Shown piece by piece: positions 49,006 through 57,813 of a stretch of DNA of 64,000 nt. The position numbers and the translations under genes are program-made. The notes under the pieces are model-generated. The model had not been told where the DNA came from. It did no database searches and saw nothing but the letters and a program-made list of their open reading frames with translations. Within the stretch, counting starts at the first letter, position 1. Every line of letters starts with the position of its first letter. This DNA is from an uncultured Lachnospiraceae bacterium (GTDB taxonomy: Bacteria; Bacillota; Clostridia; Lachnospirales; Lachnospiraceae), in contig CATLGW010000003.1 in the NCBI GenBank assembly GCA_949948715.1, positions 1 through 64,000 of the forward strand. The letters are read 5' to 3'.

Positions 49006-49008
49006 GCA
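48943..49008 (+). repeat. 66-bp direct repeat copy 1 (3' end of sigK)
   Basis: TATGTGTCCAGGATAGAAAAGAGGGCGCTTAGTAAGCTGCGGGAGAGGTTTGAGCAGGGGTAGGCA. Confidence 0.97.
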
Positions 49009-49044
49009 CAGAGGATAGAGGAGATACAGGAACACCGGGGCGAT

Positions 49045-49097
49045 GGGATAGAGCCTATTTCAGCTATAAATGCTGAAATAGGTTCTGTCCCGTTTTT
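49045..49097 (+). terminator. Strong terminator downstream of sigK
   Basis: 20-bp stem GGGATAGAGCCTATTTCAGC/GCTGAAATAGGTTCTGTCCC followed by GTTTTT. Confidence 0.9.
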
Positions 49098-49199
49098 GTT
49101 GCCTGCTGGCGATAGCGGTGAAAATTGCCGAAGTGCTGTTAACTTTTCCTTGCAAAAGGGATATGCCTATATTAGAATAATATTATATCGCTTGCCGGA

Positions 49200-49670
49200 G
49201 TGTGGTTTTCCAATGAGAATGAAATGGGGAGAAACAAAAGGATGAGCAGCAGGATAAATATCACAAGGCGGGAGTTTCAGGACAGCTACCGCAGACATTA
49301 TAAAATGTACAAAGAAACTACCGGAAATAGCAAATCACGAAGACTGCTTTTGTTTTATTCTGTAGAATGCGGCTTGAAAAGTCTGCTGATGAAAGACTTG
49401 GGCAATAATACTTACGAGGAGTTTCTGGAATGCTGCGGGAGCGAGAAAAGGGAACTGACAGGACATAACATAAGCGCCATGCTGAAAAAATTGAATCCTC
49501 ATAGCAGTTATTATCTTCGAAATATCCATTTGAAAAGAGGCGGTTATGCTCCTCCGGAAAAGTTCAACGAGCTGTGGAGGTATGGCGCCGAGCCGGAAGA
49601 TGGAGATGAGGAAGAAAAGGCAGAGAAGACGCTGGCAAGGATAGCGGAATGGATTCATACAAAATTATAG
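49200..49670 (+). CDS. HEPN-like helical protein, partner of downstream ATPase
   Basis: SRRLLLFYSVECGLKSLLMKDL..ELTGHNISAMLKKLNP; 7-nt gap to next ORF; true start may be a downstream ATG (about 49224-49242). Confidence 0.5.
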   Translation: MWFSNENEMGRNKRMSSRINITRREFQDSYRRHYKMYKETTGNSKSRRLLLFYSVECGLKSLLMKDLGNNTYEEFLECCGSEKRELTGHNISAMLKKLNPHSSYYLRNIHLKRGGYAPPEKFNELWRYGAEPEDGDEEEKAEKTLARIAEWIHTKL

Positions 49671-49677
49671 GAGAGTA

Positions 49678-52317
49678 GTGATGCGTCTGTTTACATGGTA
49701 TGATATTGAGGTTGAACTCAAGAAAAAGCGGAATCTGTGGCCGCTGTGGTGGAACAGAGTTGATGTCTATGGTGACGAGATTGTAGTCAATATTGACCCA
49801 AAGAGAAATAGGAAAGAGGATAACGAAGAGACATTTAAGACAATCTTCGGAAAACTATACACAGACGGCAAAGTGATGGTTGAATTCGACCAAAAAATGT
49901 TGGAGATCATTTACGAAGAAGGGGAGGAAGCTGACAGGACTGAGCCGGTAAAGTCTCCGCTGTTTAAGGATATGTATTCGAAAGAAGAAGGGGAGGCTAA
50001 AACAGCTGACTTACCCGGAAGGCCAGTCACGGTATTCCATTCCTATAAAGGTGGCGTAGGGAGGACGCTGGCGCTGATTTCCCTGGTGCGGGAGATATCA
50101 GAGAAATATGGGAATCAAAAAAAGGTATTGATCATTGACGCCGATTTGGAGGCTCCCGGCCTGACCTGGATGCTGGGACAGGGGATGAGCAATGAGAAAA
50201 TCAGTTATTTTGACGTGTTGGAGCTGCTCCATTTCAACGATGTGGACGGGGGATTTGTGAAGGATGTGGCAAAGCTTGTGGAGAAAAATGTCATTAAAGT
50301 GATAACGGAGAAACTGGAAGTGGAGCATTATTTTCTCCCGGTATACAGAGAAAAGTCTCAGATGATGAATATTTATTCAAGCCCTGAGAAAATAATCGCT
50401 GTCCAGAAAGATAAGTATGTCATCACGGAGTTCCTTTCCAGGTTAGGCGAGGCGCTGGGAGCGGAACTTGTCCTGGTAGATCTGCGGGCCGGGGTCACGG
50501 AATTTTCCGCGCCGTTCCTGTTTGATTCCCGGGTCGATAAGTTTTTTATTTCCTCCACGTCGATGCAGTCGATAAAGGGGACAAAACTCATATTGGAGGA
50601 AATACAGCGAAAGGTAGCGGAGGGGCATTCGAATTCCAAATTGCTGCTGACCATGATTCCGAAGGATATGGAAGAGGATAAGGTGGGCAGCCTGGAAGAT
50701 GAGCTGGCGGAAAGCTTGGAGGAGGATTTCGACCCGGAGAACATGAATGTATTGAGGGAAGACTATCTCTACAGGGTTCCCTTTGATTCGGTGTTTGCCT
50801 CTCTGGGAGATTTCCAGGAGATATGCAGCCTGCTGAAAGGGAAGATGCTTTCCGATGTCATGGCGCGGATTGCCGATGGCATATTGGAGACAGAGGCAGA
50901 GGCAGAAGGCACAGAGGAGAACGGCCTCTCCCTTGAGGACGTGAAGGATACCGTAAATCGGCTGCATGAGATCACCACCATGGAGATAACGGCTGAGGGC
51001 AGCGCGTCCTCCAATATGCTGGCAACGACATCCATACGGGAAATAGTGCGGGAATTCCGGGATGCCGTTCCCCAACTGGTCGTGTTGGGAGCGAAAGGCT
51101 CCGGAAAAACTTACATCTATAAACAACTGCTCTCCAATATGACTTGGGAAAATTTTGCATATGGGGTGGAGCCAGCATGGGAGAAAAACAGGGACAGAAC
51201 ATTTGTCCTTCCCCTTGCCTGTTCGGTGAATATGAAAAGGCTGCTTTCCATGGTGCGGGAATGTCTTAGCAGCTGCAACCGTTCCTTTGAGGAGATAAAC
51301 ATAAAAGCAGATATTGTTGAACGTAATTACAACAAGCTGGCTTCTCATGCCGAAAAGGAGACGTCTCTTACAGAGTGGATGGAGATATGGCAAAGGCTGA
51401 TGCTGGATATGCTGGGGGCTGGTTTTAGCGATTTAGCTGAACTGGATTGTTATCTGGAGAATAAGGGAAAAAGAATCCTGTTTATTGTGGATGGACTGGA
51501 AGACCTTTTCATGGATCTGCAGATTCAGAAGCAGAAGACCTGGAGATTTGCCATCCGGACTCTGTGCCAGAATGTAATGAACACATTGCAGAACCTCCAG
51601 TTCGGAAACATTGGCATTATCATTTTTGCCAGAAAGGATATGGCGCAAGAGGCGATTGAAATCAATTTTGACCAGTTCCAAAACCAGTACCATAAATATG
51701 AACTGAAATGGTCGCCGTCGGAAGCGCTTCGGCTGGCTTTGTGGATCGCGAAACAGGCAGCCCCTGCCCTGGGAGATGGCATCGATATCTTGAAGGCCAG
51801 CCGGGAAGTGCTGGAAGAACGTCTGGAAAAGCTGTGGGGGAAAAAACTGGGGAGATACGATTCCAAAGAGGCGAATTCGGCAAGATGGATTATCGCGGCG
51901 CTTTCTGACTTCTCGAATCAGCTGCAGGCAAGGGACATTGTCAGATTCCTGCAGTTTGCCACCGGTACGTTTCCGGAGGGGCGGCCGCCGTATGAAGATA
52001 GATATATCATGCCTAAGCAGATTAGGGAGGCCATTCCGGATTGCTCCAGAGAAAAGTATACTGAGATCAGGGATGAGATGAAAGCAATCTACCAGATACT
52101 TAAAAAATTTGAGGACATGCCGGAAGAGGAGAAGATGCTGCCGCTTACCTTGGATAAAATCAGCCTGACCGGAGAAGAGATTGCCAGGTTGGAGAACCAG
52201 GGTTACTTTATAATGGCAGATAAAAAATACTATTTCCCAGAAATCATCAGATTCGCTTTGGGATTTAAATATGCAAAAGGGGCAAGGCCCAGGGTGTTGT
52301 CTTTATTGGCGAGATAA
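49678..52317 (+). CDS. Large KGGVGR-variant P-loop ATPase with a second AAA/STAND-like NTPase module
   Basis: TVFHSYKGGVGRTLALISLVREI, VLIIDADLEAPGLTWMLG; second Walker A LVVLGAKGSGKTYIYKQLL and RILFIVDGLEDLF. Confidence 0.8.
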   Translation: MMRLFTWYDIEVELKKKRNLWPLWWNRVDVYGDEIVVNIDPKRNRKEDNEETFKTIFGKLYTDGKVMVEFDQKMLEIIYEEGEEADRTEPVKSPLFKDMYSKEEGEAKTADLPGRPVTVFHSYKGGVGRTLALISLVREISEKYGNQKKVLIIDADLEAPGLTWMLGQGMSNEKISYFDVLELLHFNDVDGGFVKDVAKLVEKNVIKVITEKLEVEHYFLPVYREKSQMMNIYSSPEKIIAVQKDKYVITEFLSRLGEALGAELVLVDLRAGVTEFSAPFLFDSRVDKFFISSTSMQSIKGTKLILEEIQRKVAEGHSNSKLLLTMIPKDMEEDKVGSLEDELAESLEEDFDPENMNVLREDYLYRVPFDSVFASLGDFQEICSLLKGKMLSDVMARIADGILETEAEAEGTEENGLSLEDVKDTVNRLHEITTMEITAEGSASSNMLATTSIREIVREFRDAVPQLVVLGAKGSGKTYIYKQLLSNMTWENFAYGVEPAWEKNRDRTFVLPLACSVNMKRLLSMVRECLSSCNRSFEEINIKADIVERNYNKLASHAEKETSLTEWMEIWQRLMLDMLGAGFSDLAELDCYLENKGKRILFIVDGLEDLFMDLQIQKQKTWRFAIRTLCQNVMNTLQNLQFGNIGIIIFARKDMAQEAIEINFDQFQNQYHKYELKWSPSEALRLALWIAKQAAPALGDGIDILKASREVLEERLEKLWGKKLGRYDSKEANSARWIIAALSDFSNQLQARDIVRFLQFATGTFPEGRPPYEDRYIMPKQIREAIPDCSREKYTEIRDEMKAIYQILKKFEDMPEEEKMLPLTLDKISLTGEEIARLENQGYFIMADKKYYFPEIIRFALGFKYAKGARPRVLSLLAR

Positions 52318-52333
52318 CGCAGGTAAAAATATT

Positions 52334-52415
52334 TTATTCAGGCATTGCTGGAGGATGATATAAAGTCCATGAACGCCTAAATGAACTGGATGGTGCTGAC
52401 CACGTTCATGCCCCA
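52334..52415 (+). pseudogene. Relic of an AAA-ATPase/PD-(D/E)XK gene related to 53205-54896
   Basis: IQALLEDDIKSMNA*MNWMVLTTF vs IRAMLQDDVKSMNAYMNRVALATF in the intact gene. Confidence 0.75.
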
Positions 52416-52497
52416 GGACTAATTTAAGGTTGTATGTTGATTTTGAGATAGCGGGTTCATTTGATGCGCAGCTTTTAGCCCTATCTTGACAGGGGAG

Positions 52498-52557
52498 TAT
52501 GTCTTGAGGACTGAGAAGAAAGCACTTTCGAAGCTGCGGGAGAAGTTTGAGGAGTAG
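52498..52557 (+). repeat. Diverged copy of sigK C-terminal codons (copy 2)
   Basis: Translates YVLRTEKKALSKLREKFEE* vs SigK YVSRIEKRALSKLRERFEQG*; preceded by CTTTTAGCCCTATCTTGACAGGGGAG. Confidence 0.9.
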
Positions 52558-52559
52558 AC

Positions 52560-52717
52560 GTTTGTATCCCCGTCAAGCCCTCGTATCAGATCGATCAGGT
52601 CATTGATAGCGGACTGTGTGTGGGTATGTCGCGGGGCGGCATGAGAACCAAATCGCCGGGTCTGCAGATTGTGACAGTGCTCTTGCCTTTGGAAACATCA
52701 ATACCAACAGCGTTCAT
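52560..52717 (-). mobile_element. IS110-family transposase N-terminal remnant
   Basis: Reverse complement encodes MNAVGIDVSKGKSTVTICRPGDLVLMPPRDI.. then, after a frameshift, HTQSAINDLIDLIRGLDGDTN. Confidence 0.8.
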
Positions 52718-53204
52718 AACAGATACTCTTTTAAGATGTATTAGCAATGGTCAATACCAGATTTACTCATTGCCTGTTCAATCTACTGGGTATCACACGA
52801 ACGCCTAAAGGTTCAACCTGCGTAAAACGAATGCTGCGAATGAGGGCTGGTTGGCTGACTTAAATACGGACGTAAAGTCCTGGAAGGTATTGGCCAGGCT
52901 TATTGTCTTACTCATTCTAACAGCTTAAGCAACAAGATGGATAATTCCTTACTGGCTGTAAGGGGTATTAACCATAAATACATTGTAGTAGGGAGAGGTA
53001 TTAATGCAATGGGACAGAGTTAGTTTGACTGGGGCTGTTGTACTGATTCTGTCCTATTTTGTTTGGTAGGGGTATAGATGCTACGAGATTTTGTGTAATT
53101 TTCTTGTAGGTTATATGAGAAGCATATATAATAAGGGATGGTATTGAGTTTGATATAGAATATGGTGATGGAATGGATGTTTGGAATAGAGAGGATATAT
53201 TGCC

Positions 53205-54896
53205 ATGGCAAGAACTGTAGGGATAGGGATCCAGAGTTTTGATAAATTGATAGGAAACCAGTATTTATATATTGATAAGTCAAACTTTATCAGAGAGTGG
53301 TGGGAAAATGGGGATGATGTAACTTTGATTACCCGTCCGCGCAGATTCGGGAAAACCTTGAATATGAATATGCTGGAGAGATTTCTTTCCATAGAGTATG
53401 CAGGTCAGGGAGAGATTTTTGATGGGCTATCCATATGGAAGGACGAGAAGTACCAAAACCTTCAGGGAACCTACCCTGTAATCTTCTTAAGCTTTGCCGG
53501 GATAAAGTCGTCTTCTTTTGATGAGGCCAGAAAAAGTTTATTATACTTGATTGAAAAATTGTATAACAGATATGAATTTTTGTTGAAAGAAGACAGCCTG
53601 AATGAAAAGGAGAAGGACTTCATAAAGAACATTTCTGTCAATATGGATAACTATTCTGCCATTTCATCTCTGGGGACGCTATCCGAGTTCCTGTATCGTT
53701 ACTATGGGAAAAAGGTGATTATCCTGCTGGACGAATATGATACACCTCTTCAGGAAGCCTGGGTATACGGTTATTGGAAAGAGATGGTGGAATTTATCAG
53801 AGGCCTGTTCAATTCCACATTCAAGACGAACCCCTTTCTGGAGCGGGCGGTAATGACGGGAATCACAAGGATAAGCAAGGAATCTATTTTCTCTGATTTA
53901 AATAATCTGGAAATAGTGACCACTACATCGGAAAAATATGAAGACAGCTTCGGGTTTACGGAGGAAGAGGTATGGGCGGCATTGCAGGAATGCGGCCTGT
54001 ACGAAAACCGACTGGCTGTAAAAGCCTGGTATGACGGTTTCACATTCGGAAAGAGGAAGGATATCTATAATCCATGGTCGATTATCAATTATCTGGATAA
54101 AAAAAGATTTTCCACCTACTGGGCCAACACCAGCAGCAACGGACTGGTAGATAAGCTGATACGGGAGGGAAGCGCAGACACAAAAATATCCATGGAGAAT
54201 CTGCTTAAGGGCGAGCATTTGCACAAGGAAGTCGATGAACAGATCGTTTTTGATCAGTTAGGCGTAGATGAGAACGCCATCTGGAGCCTGTTCCTGACAA
54301 GCGGATACCTGAAAGCGGAGAGTTACGAATTGAATGAGGACACGGGAGCAGATTTGTATGAGCTGGCGCTGACGAACAAGGAAGTACAGATTATGTTCCA
54401 AAAGATGATTCGGAAATGGTTTACCCGTTCCGGGACAGTCTACAACGGCTTTATCAGGGCGATGTTACAGGATGACGTAAAGTCCATGAACGCTTACATG
54501 AACCGTGTAGCCCTGGCCACGTTCAGCTATTTTGACAGCGGAAGAAATCCCTCTATGGAAACGCAGCCGGAACGGTTCTACCATGGCTTTGTACTGGGCC
54601 TGGCTGTGGAACTGGCAGACCGCTATATCATTACCTCCAACCGGGAGAGTGGTTTCGGAAGGTATGATGTGATAATGGAGCCGGAGAACGCAACGGATAA
54701 TGCAGTAATAATGGAATTCAAGGTCAGAGATTCGGGAGAGGAGAAATCGTTGGAGGATACTGCAGATGCCGCGCTGAAGCAGATTGAAGAGCAGCGATAC
54801 CAGGCAGATTTAGAGAGCAGGGGATTCTCTGGAGGCCGAATCCGGAAATATGGCTTTGCCTTTGAAGGGAAACAAGTTCTGATAAAAAGTAAATGA
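53205..54896 (+). CDS. AAA-ATPase-like protein with C-terminal PD-(D/E)XK nuclease domain (PF09820/PF08011 type)
   Basis: GIQSFDKLIGNQYLYIDKSNFIREWWENGDDVTLITRPRRFGKTLNMNML; VIILLDEYDTPLQEAW; NRESGFGRYDVIMEPENATDNAVIMEFKV. Confidence 0.92.
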   Translation: MARTVGIGIQSFDKLIGNQYLYIDKSNFIREWWENGDDVTLITRPRRFGKTLNMNMLERFLSIEYAGQGEIFDGLSIWKDEKYQNLQGTYPVIFLSFAGIKSSSFDEARKSLLYLIEKLYNRYEFLLKEDSLNEKEKDFIKNISVNMDNYSAISSLGTLSEFLYRYYGKKVIILLDEYDTPLQEAWVYGYWKEMVEFIRGLFNSTFKTNPFLERAVMTGITRISKESIFSDLNNLEIVTTTSEKYEDSFGFTEEEVWAALQECGLYENRLAVKAWYDGFTFGKRKDIYNPWSIINYLDKKRFSTYWANTSSNGLVDKLIREGSADTKISMENLLKGEHLHKEVDEQIVFDQLGVDENAIWSLFLTSGYLKAESYELNEDTGADLYELALTNKEVQIMFQKMIRKWFTRSGTVYNGFIRAMLQDDVKSMNAYMNRVALATFSYFDSGRNPSMETQPERFYHGFVLGLAVELADRYIITSNRESGFGRYDVIMEPENATDNAVIMEFKVRDSGEEKSLEDTADAALKQIEEQRYQADLESRGFSGGRIRKYGFAFEGKQVLIKSK

Positions 54897-54937
54897 AAAT
54901 TTTTGGATGAATTTTTAGCCCTAACTTGACAGGAGAG

Positions 54938-55003
54938 TATGTGTCCAGGATAGAAAAGAGGGCGCTTAGTAAGCTGCGGGAGAGGTTTGAGCAGGGGTAG
55001 GCA
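54938..55003 (+). repeat. 66-bp direct repeat copy 3 (identical to sigK 3' end)
   Basis: Perfect match to 48943-49008; preceded by TTTTTAGCCCTAACTTGACAGGAGAG. Confidence 0.97.
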
Positions 55004-55021
55004 GGGAAAGAAAGATTTTTG

Positions 55022-55080
55022 AAAAAGGAGAGAGAGCCAATTTTGCGTCGGAATGCGGAATGGGCACTGTCTCCTTTTTA
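55022..55080 (+). terminator. Terminator-like hairpin downstream of displaced sigK tail
   Basis: AAAAAGGAGA..TCTCCTTTTTA. Confidence 0.6.
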
Positions 55081-55127
55081 ATTGTGGGCACTCTGTCCTA
55101 TATGATTGTAAGTGAATAGAAAATACG

Positions 55128-55895
55128 TTATAATAATTTTGACAATGTATTTTCACACCGATTTTTCGGAAGCGTCTTTGTCAGAACTAAAGCGTATACC
55201 ACAACCACAATCAAGTTTGCAGCGGAGAACAGAATACGCTTTTCTACTGTAAGCCCCGCCTCATTGGCAAAAACGCTGACCGCATTATTTACCGAATGAG
55301 CAATGATACATGGAATCAGACTGCCTCCGCGATAGAAGATGACAACAAAAAGGAAACCACAGACAATCGCACCAACTATTTGATATAGATTTGTAGCCAG
55401 ATCCATCCCGCTGCCGTTGAACAAATTAAGTATGTGCCCCAAACCAAAAGTAACGCTGGATACGATGATTGCCGTTTTGACATTGTCTTTTGCAAGTGCC
55501 TTGAATAAAAAACCTCTAAAAATTACTTCTTCCAAAAAACCAACCCAGAGCATACTTAGGATATAACACACTGTGTCCGCTGCCGGATAATTTACAGCAA
55601 AACCAACCCAGAGATTATGGGACATAAACAAGATCAATGGGATATACCAAAGAAAAGCTGCTGCCGGAGAATTGGCGCTGCATAAACCATAATACTTTGT
55701 CAGTCCCTTTTTCTTGATCCACATAAACAGCATAATTGTTAGAATTGAATTGCATATGAGAGACGCAGAGCTATCGATACCGATTGCTTCTGATATAGGA
55801 TTAGCCAGCGAGTTCACAAAGCAATAGATGCCAATCCAAACCAACGCAAAATAGAGTTCATTTCTTTCGTACAGATTATCGAGCCACCTTTTCAT
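55128..55895 (-). CDS. CPBP family intramembrane (CAAX-type) metalloprotease
   Basis: LWVGFLEEVIFRGFLFKAL; FGLGHILNLF; IIAHSVNNAVS. Confidence 0.9.
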   Translation of the reverse strand: MKRWLDNLYERNELYFALVWIGIYCFVNSLANPISEAIGIDSSASLICNSILTIMLFMWIKKKGLTKYYGLCSANSPAAAFLWYIPLILFMSHNLWVGFAVNYPAADTVCYILSMLWVGFLEEVIFRGFLFKALAKDNVKTAIIVSSVTFGLGHILNLFNGSGMDLATNLYQIVGAIVCGFLFVVIFYRGGSLIPCIIAHSVNNAVSVFANEAGLTVEKRILFSAANLIVVVVYALVLTKTLPKNRCENTLSKLL

Positions 55896-56464
55896 TTTCC
55901 TTCCTCCTGTGATGCTGATATCGCCCCTCGGTACGTTCGTTCCAGATGATCGGAAACAACGGTTTCGTCATACTCAAAGGAATTGTTTGCGATAATACTG
56001 GCATAGCCGTGAGCAAATATTGCAATGGTTAAAAATACTTCTTTCATTTGTTTTTCATTCATTCCGGAGGCTTCCTGCATTGCGGCAAGCAAAGGTTTTA
56101 ATTTCTCGGAATCTATCATTTCAAGCAGGCTATTCTCCACGGCATACCCGGATTGAAACAGAAAGCGGAACAGATGAGGTTCCTCGATTGCAAAACGGAT
56201 ATAGTTTAGTCCTATACCAAGCATAAATTCCTCTGATTCCTCGTCAACATTCCTTAGATAGCTCGAGTGAAACCAATCTGATTTTTCATAAACAACTCTT
56301 TTCAGTTCCTCAATCGTTGCAAAATGGTACATCACCGGTTGCGTGGAACAGTTCAGCTTTTTTGATACCGTCCTTGCATTGATGTTTTCCGCCCCTGTTT
56401 CACGGGCGATTTCAAACGCAGCGTCAATAACCATGTCTTTTGTAATCTTTGCTCTCGGTGGCAC
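55892..56464 (-). CDS. TetR/AcrR family transcriptional regulator
   Basis: ITKDMVIDAAFEIARETGAENINARTVSKKLNCSTQPVMYHF; overlaps the CPBP gene by 4 nt. Confidence 0.9.
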   Translation of the reverse strand: MPPRAKITKDMVIDAAFEIARETGAENINARTVSKKLNCSTQPVMYHFATIEELKRVVYEKSDWFHSSYLRNVDEESEEFMLGIGLNYIRFAIEEPHLFRFLFQSGYAVENSLLEMIDSEKLKPLLAAMQEASGMNEKQMKEVFLTIAIFAHGYASIIANNSFEYDETVVSDHLERTYRGAISASQEEGK

Positions 56465-56491
56465 TCTGTTTTTCCTCTTTTCTATAATTAG

Positions 56492-56503
56492 TGTTATATA
56501 ACA
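56492..56503. promoter_or_regulatory. Palindromic putative TetR operator upstream of the TetR-CPBP operon
   Basis: TGTTATATAACA perfect 12-bp palindrome. Confidence 0.5.
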
Positions 56504-56799
56504 TAAATTATAATAACTTTTGCCGGCGTTGTCAACCCCTGAATTAAAACGTGTTCCTCGACAAGCCTATTATAATTTTTCTTTAATAGATTATCATGCC
56601 GATCCCATAAATCTTGCAAATTTGAACTATTATAATTTCGCAGGGCATGGTTTTTCTTCACTTTGGATTTCTATCGAGGAAAAAAGACTGTTTTTTGTTG
56701 TAAAGGCCTGTGAAAACCGATATAATAATATCGGCGGAAATTGGATATATAACGGTTAACCGATATTGTATTGTGTAAAAAGCAGGCTGAGAGGTCCCT

Positions 56800-57813
56800 A
56801 TGGAGAGATTTTCCGGTAATTATATAGATTGCTATGAAAAAAAGATTTCAGTTCGTCAGATATATCGGATGTATCGGGAAAGAAGGATTGTATTTCCTAC
56901 GGTTCCTCTGATGAAAAGAACCAAGAAAATAGAACGTATTTCCGGGGTCGTAGAAATCATTTTGTTGGGATTTACCCTGCCCACCGTCTATGTATCGGAG
57001 CGGCAGGACGGGAGTCTGCTTGTCCTGGAGTCAGATGACAGGCTGCGGTGTCTTATTGAGTTTTTGGAAGGAAACTATCCTGTCAGGGGGCTTGAATTTT
57101 ACCCGGAATTAGATGAGTGTAAAATAGAGCGGCTAGAGCGGCAGTTTCCCAGAAGGTCATCCTGGTTATATGATTATAGTTTTTCTTTTCTTGTGATCGA
57201 ATATACCACACCTCGGTATATGCATATACAGATGGGAAACTATATTGAGAGATGGAATTTTACCAGGGAGCAGGGAATCAGGAACGAATTGTATGGAGGA
57301 GATTTGGAACAGCGGTTGCGTTTGTTGGAGCAAACCCTTGGAGGCTCCGCCGGTTTTTTCAGCAAAGTGGATTTAAACCGGCAATATATGGTGCTGCGGA
57401 TTCTGATGTATCGTTTTGTGCGTTTGGAGTATATTCAGGAGGAATGGGGAGAAAGTTTGAGTTTTCAACAATTGCTGGATCGGGCAGTAGCGCTTGCCCT
57501 GGAGAAGGACAGTCATTGGATCAGCGAAACGGCAGATGCCCTCAGGGAGGCAACCGAAGAAATTTTATATTGGGAGCGGAAGGCATTTATGAATTTGGAT
57601 CTGGAGAGAGAAAAGGGGAAAGAGCGGCAGGCGAGAGTACTTGGTTATCTGTATAATACGGTATGGATATGCCGGGAAAAGGACTGGGTGGCACAGCGGG
57701 GATTGGAGCGGGTTGTTTCTGACAGTGTGCTTTGGAGAAGGATTGAAAGCGACAAGGTAAACATAGCCGGTATCCGCAGGCATTTTGATATGATAGAAGA
57801 GAGGTTGCGATAA
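56800..57813 (+). CDS. Divergent DUF262-like protein
   Basis: ISVRQIYRMYRERRIVFPTVPLMKR..EIILLGFTLPTVYVSERQDGSLLVLESDDRLRCLIEFLEGNYPV; LESDDRL in place of the usual DGQQRL. Confidence 0.65.
   Translation: MERFSGNYIDCYEKKISVRQIYRMYRERRIVFPTVPLMKRTKKIERISGVVEIILLGFTLPTVYVSERQDGSLLVLESDDRLRCLIEFLEGNYPVRGLEFYPELDECKIERLERQFPRRSSWLYDYSFSFLVIEYTTPRYMHIQMGNYIERWNFTREQGIRNELYGGDLEQRLRLLEQTLGGSAGFFSKVDLNRQYMVLRILMYRFVRLEYIQEEWGESLSFQQLLDRAVALALEKDSHWISETADALREATEEILYWERKAFMNLDLEREKGKERQARVLGYLYNTVWICREKDWVAQRGLERVVSDSVLWRRIESDKVNIAGIRRHFDMIEERLR

Noticed and set aside
56520-56759. 79-aa ORF upstream of the DUF262-like gene
   Set aside because: No domain or clear RBS; AT-rich intergenic region with promoter-like and hairpin sequence.
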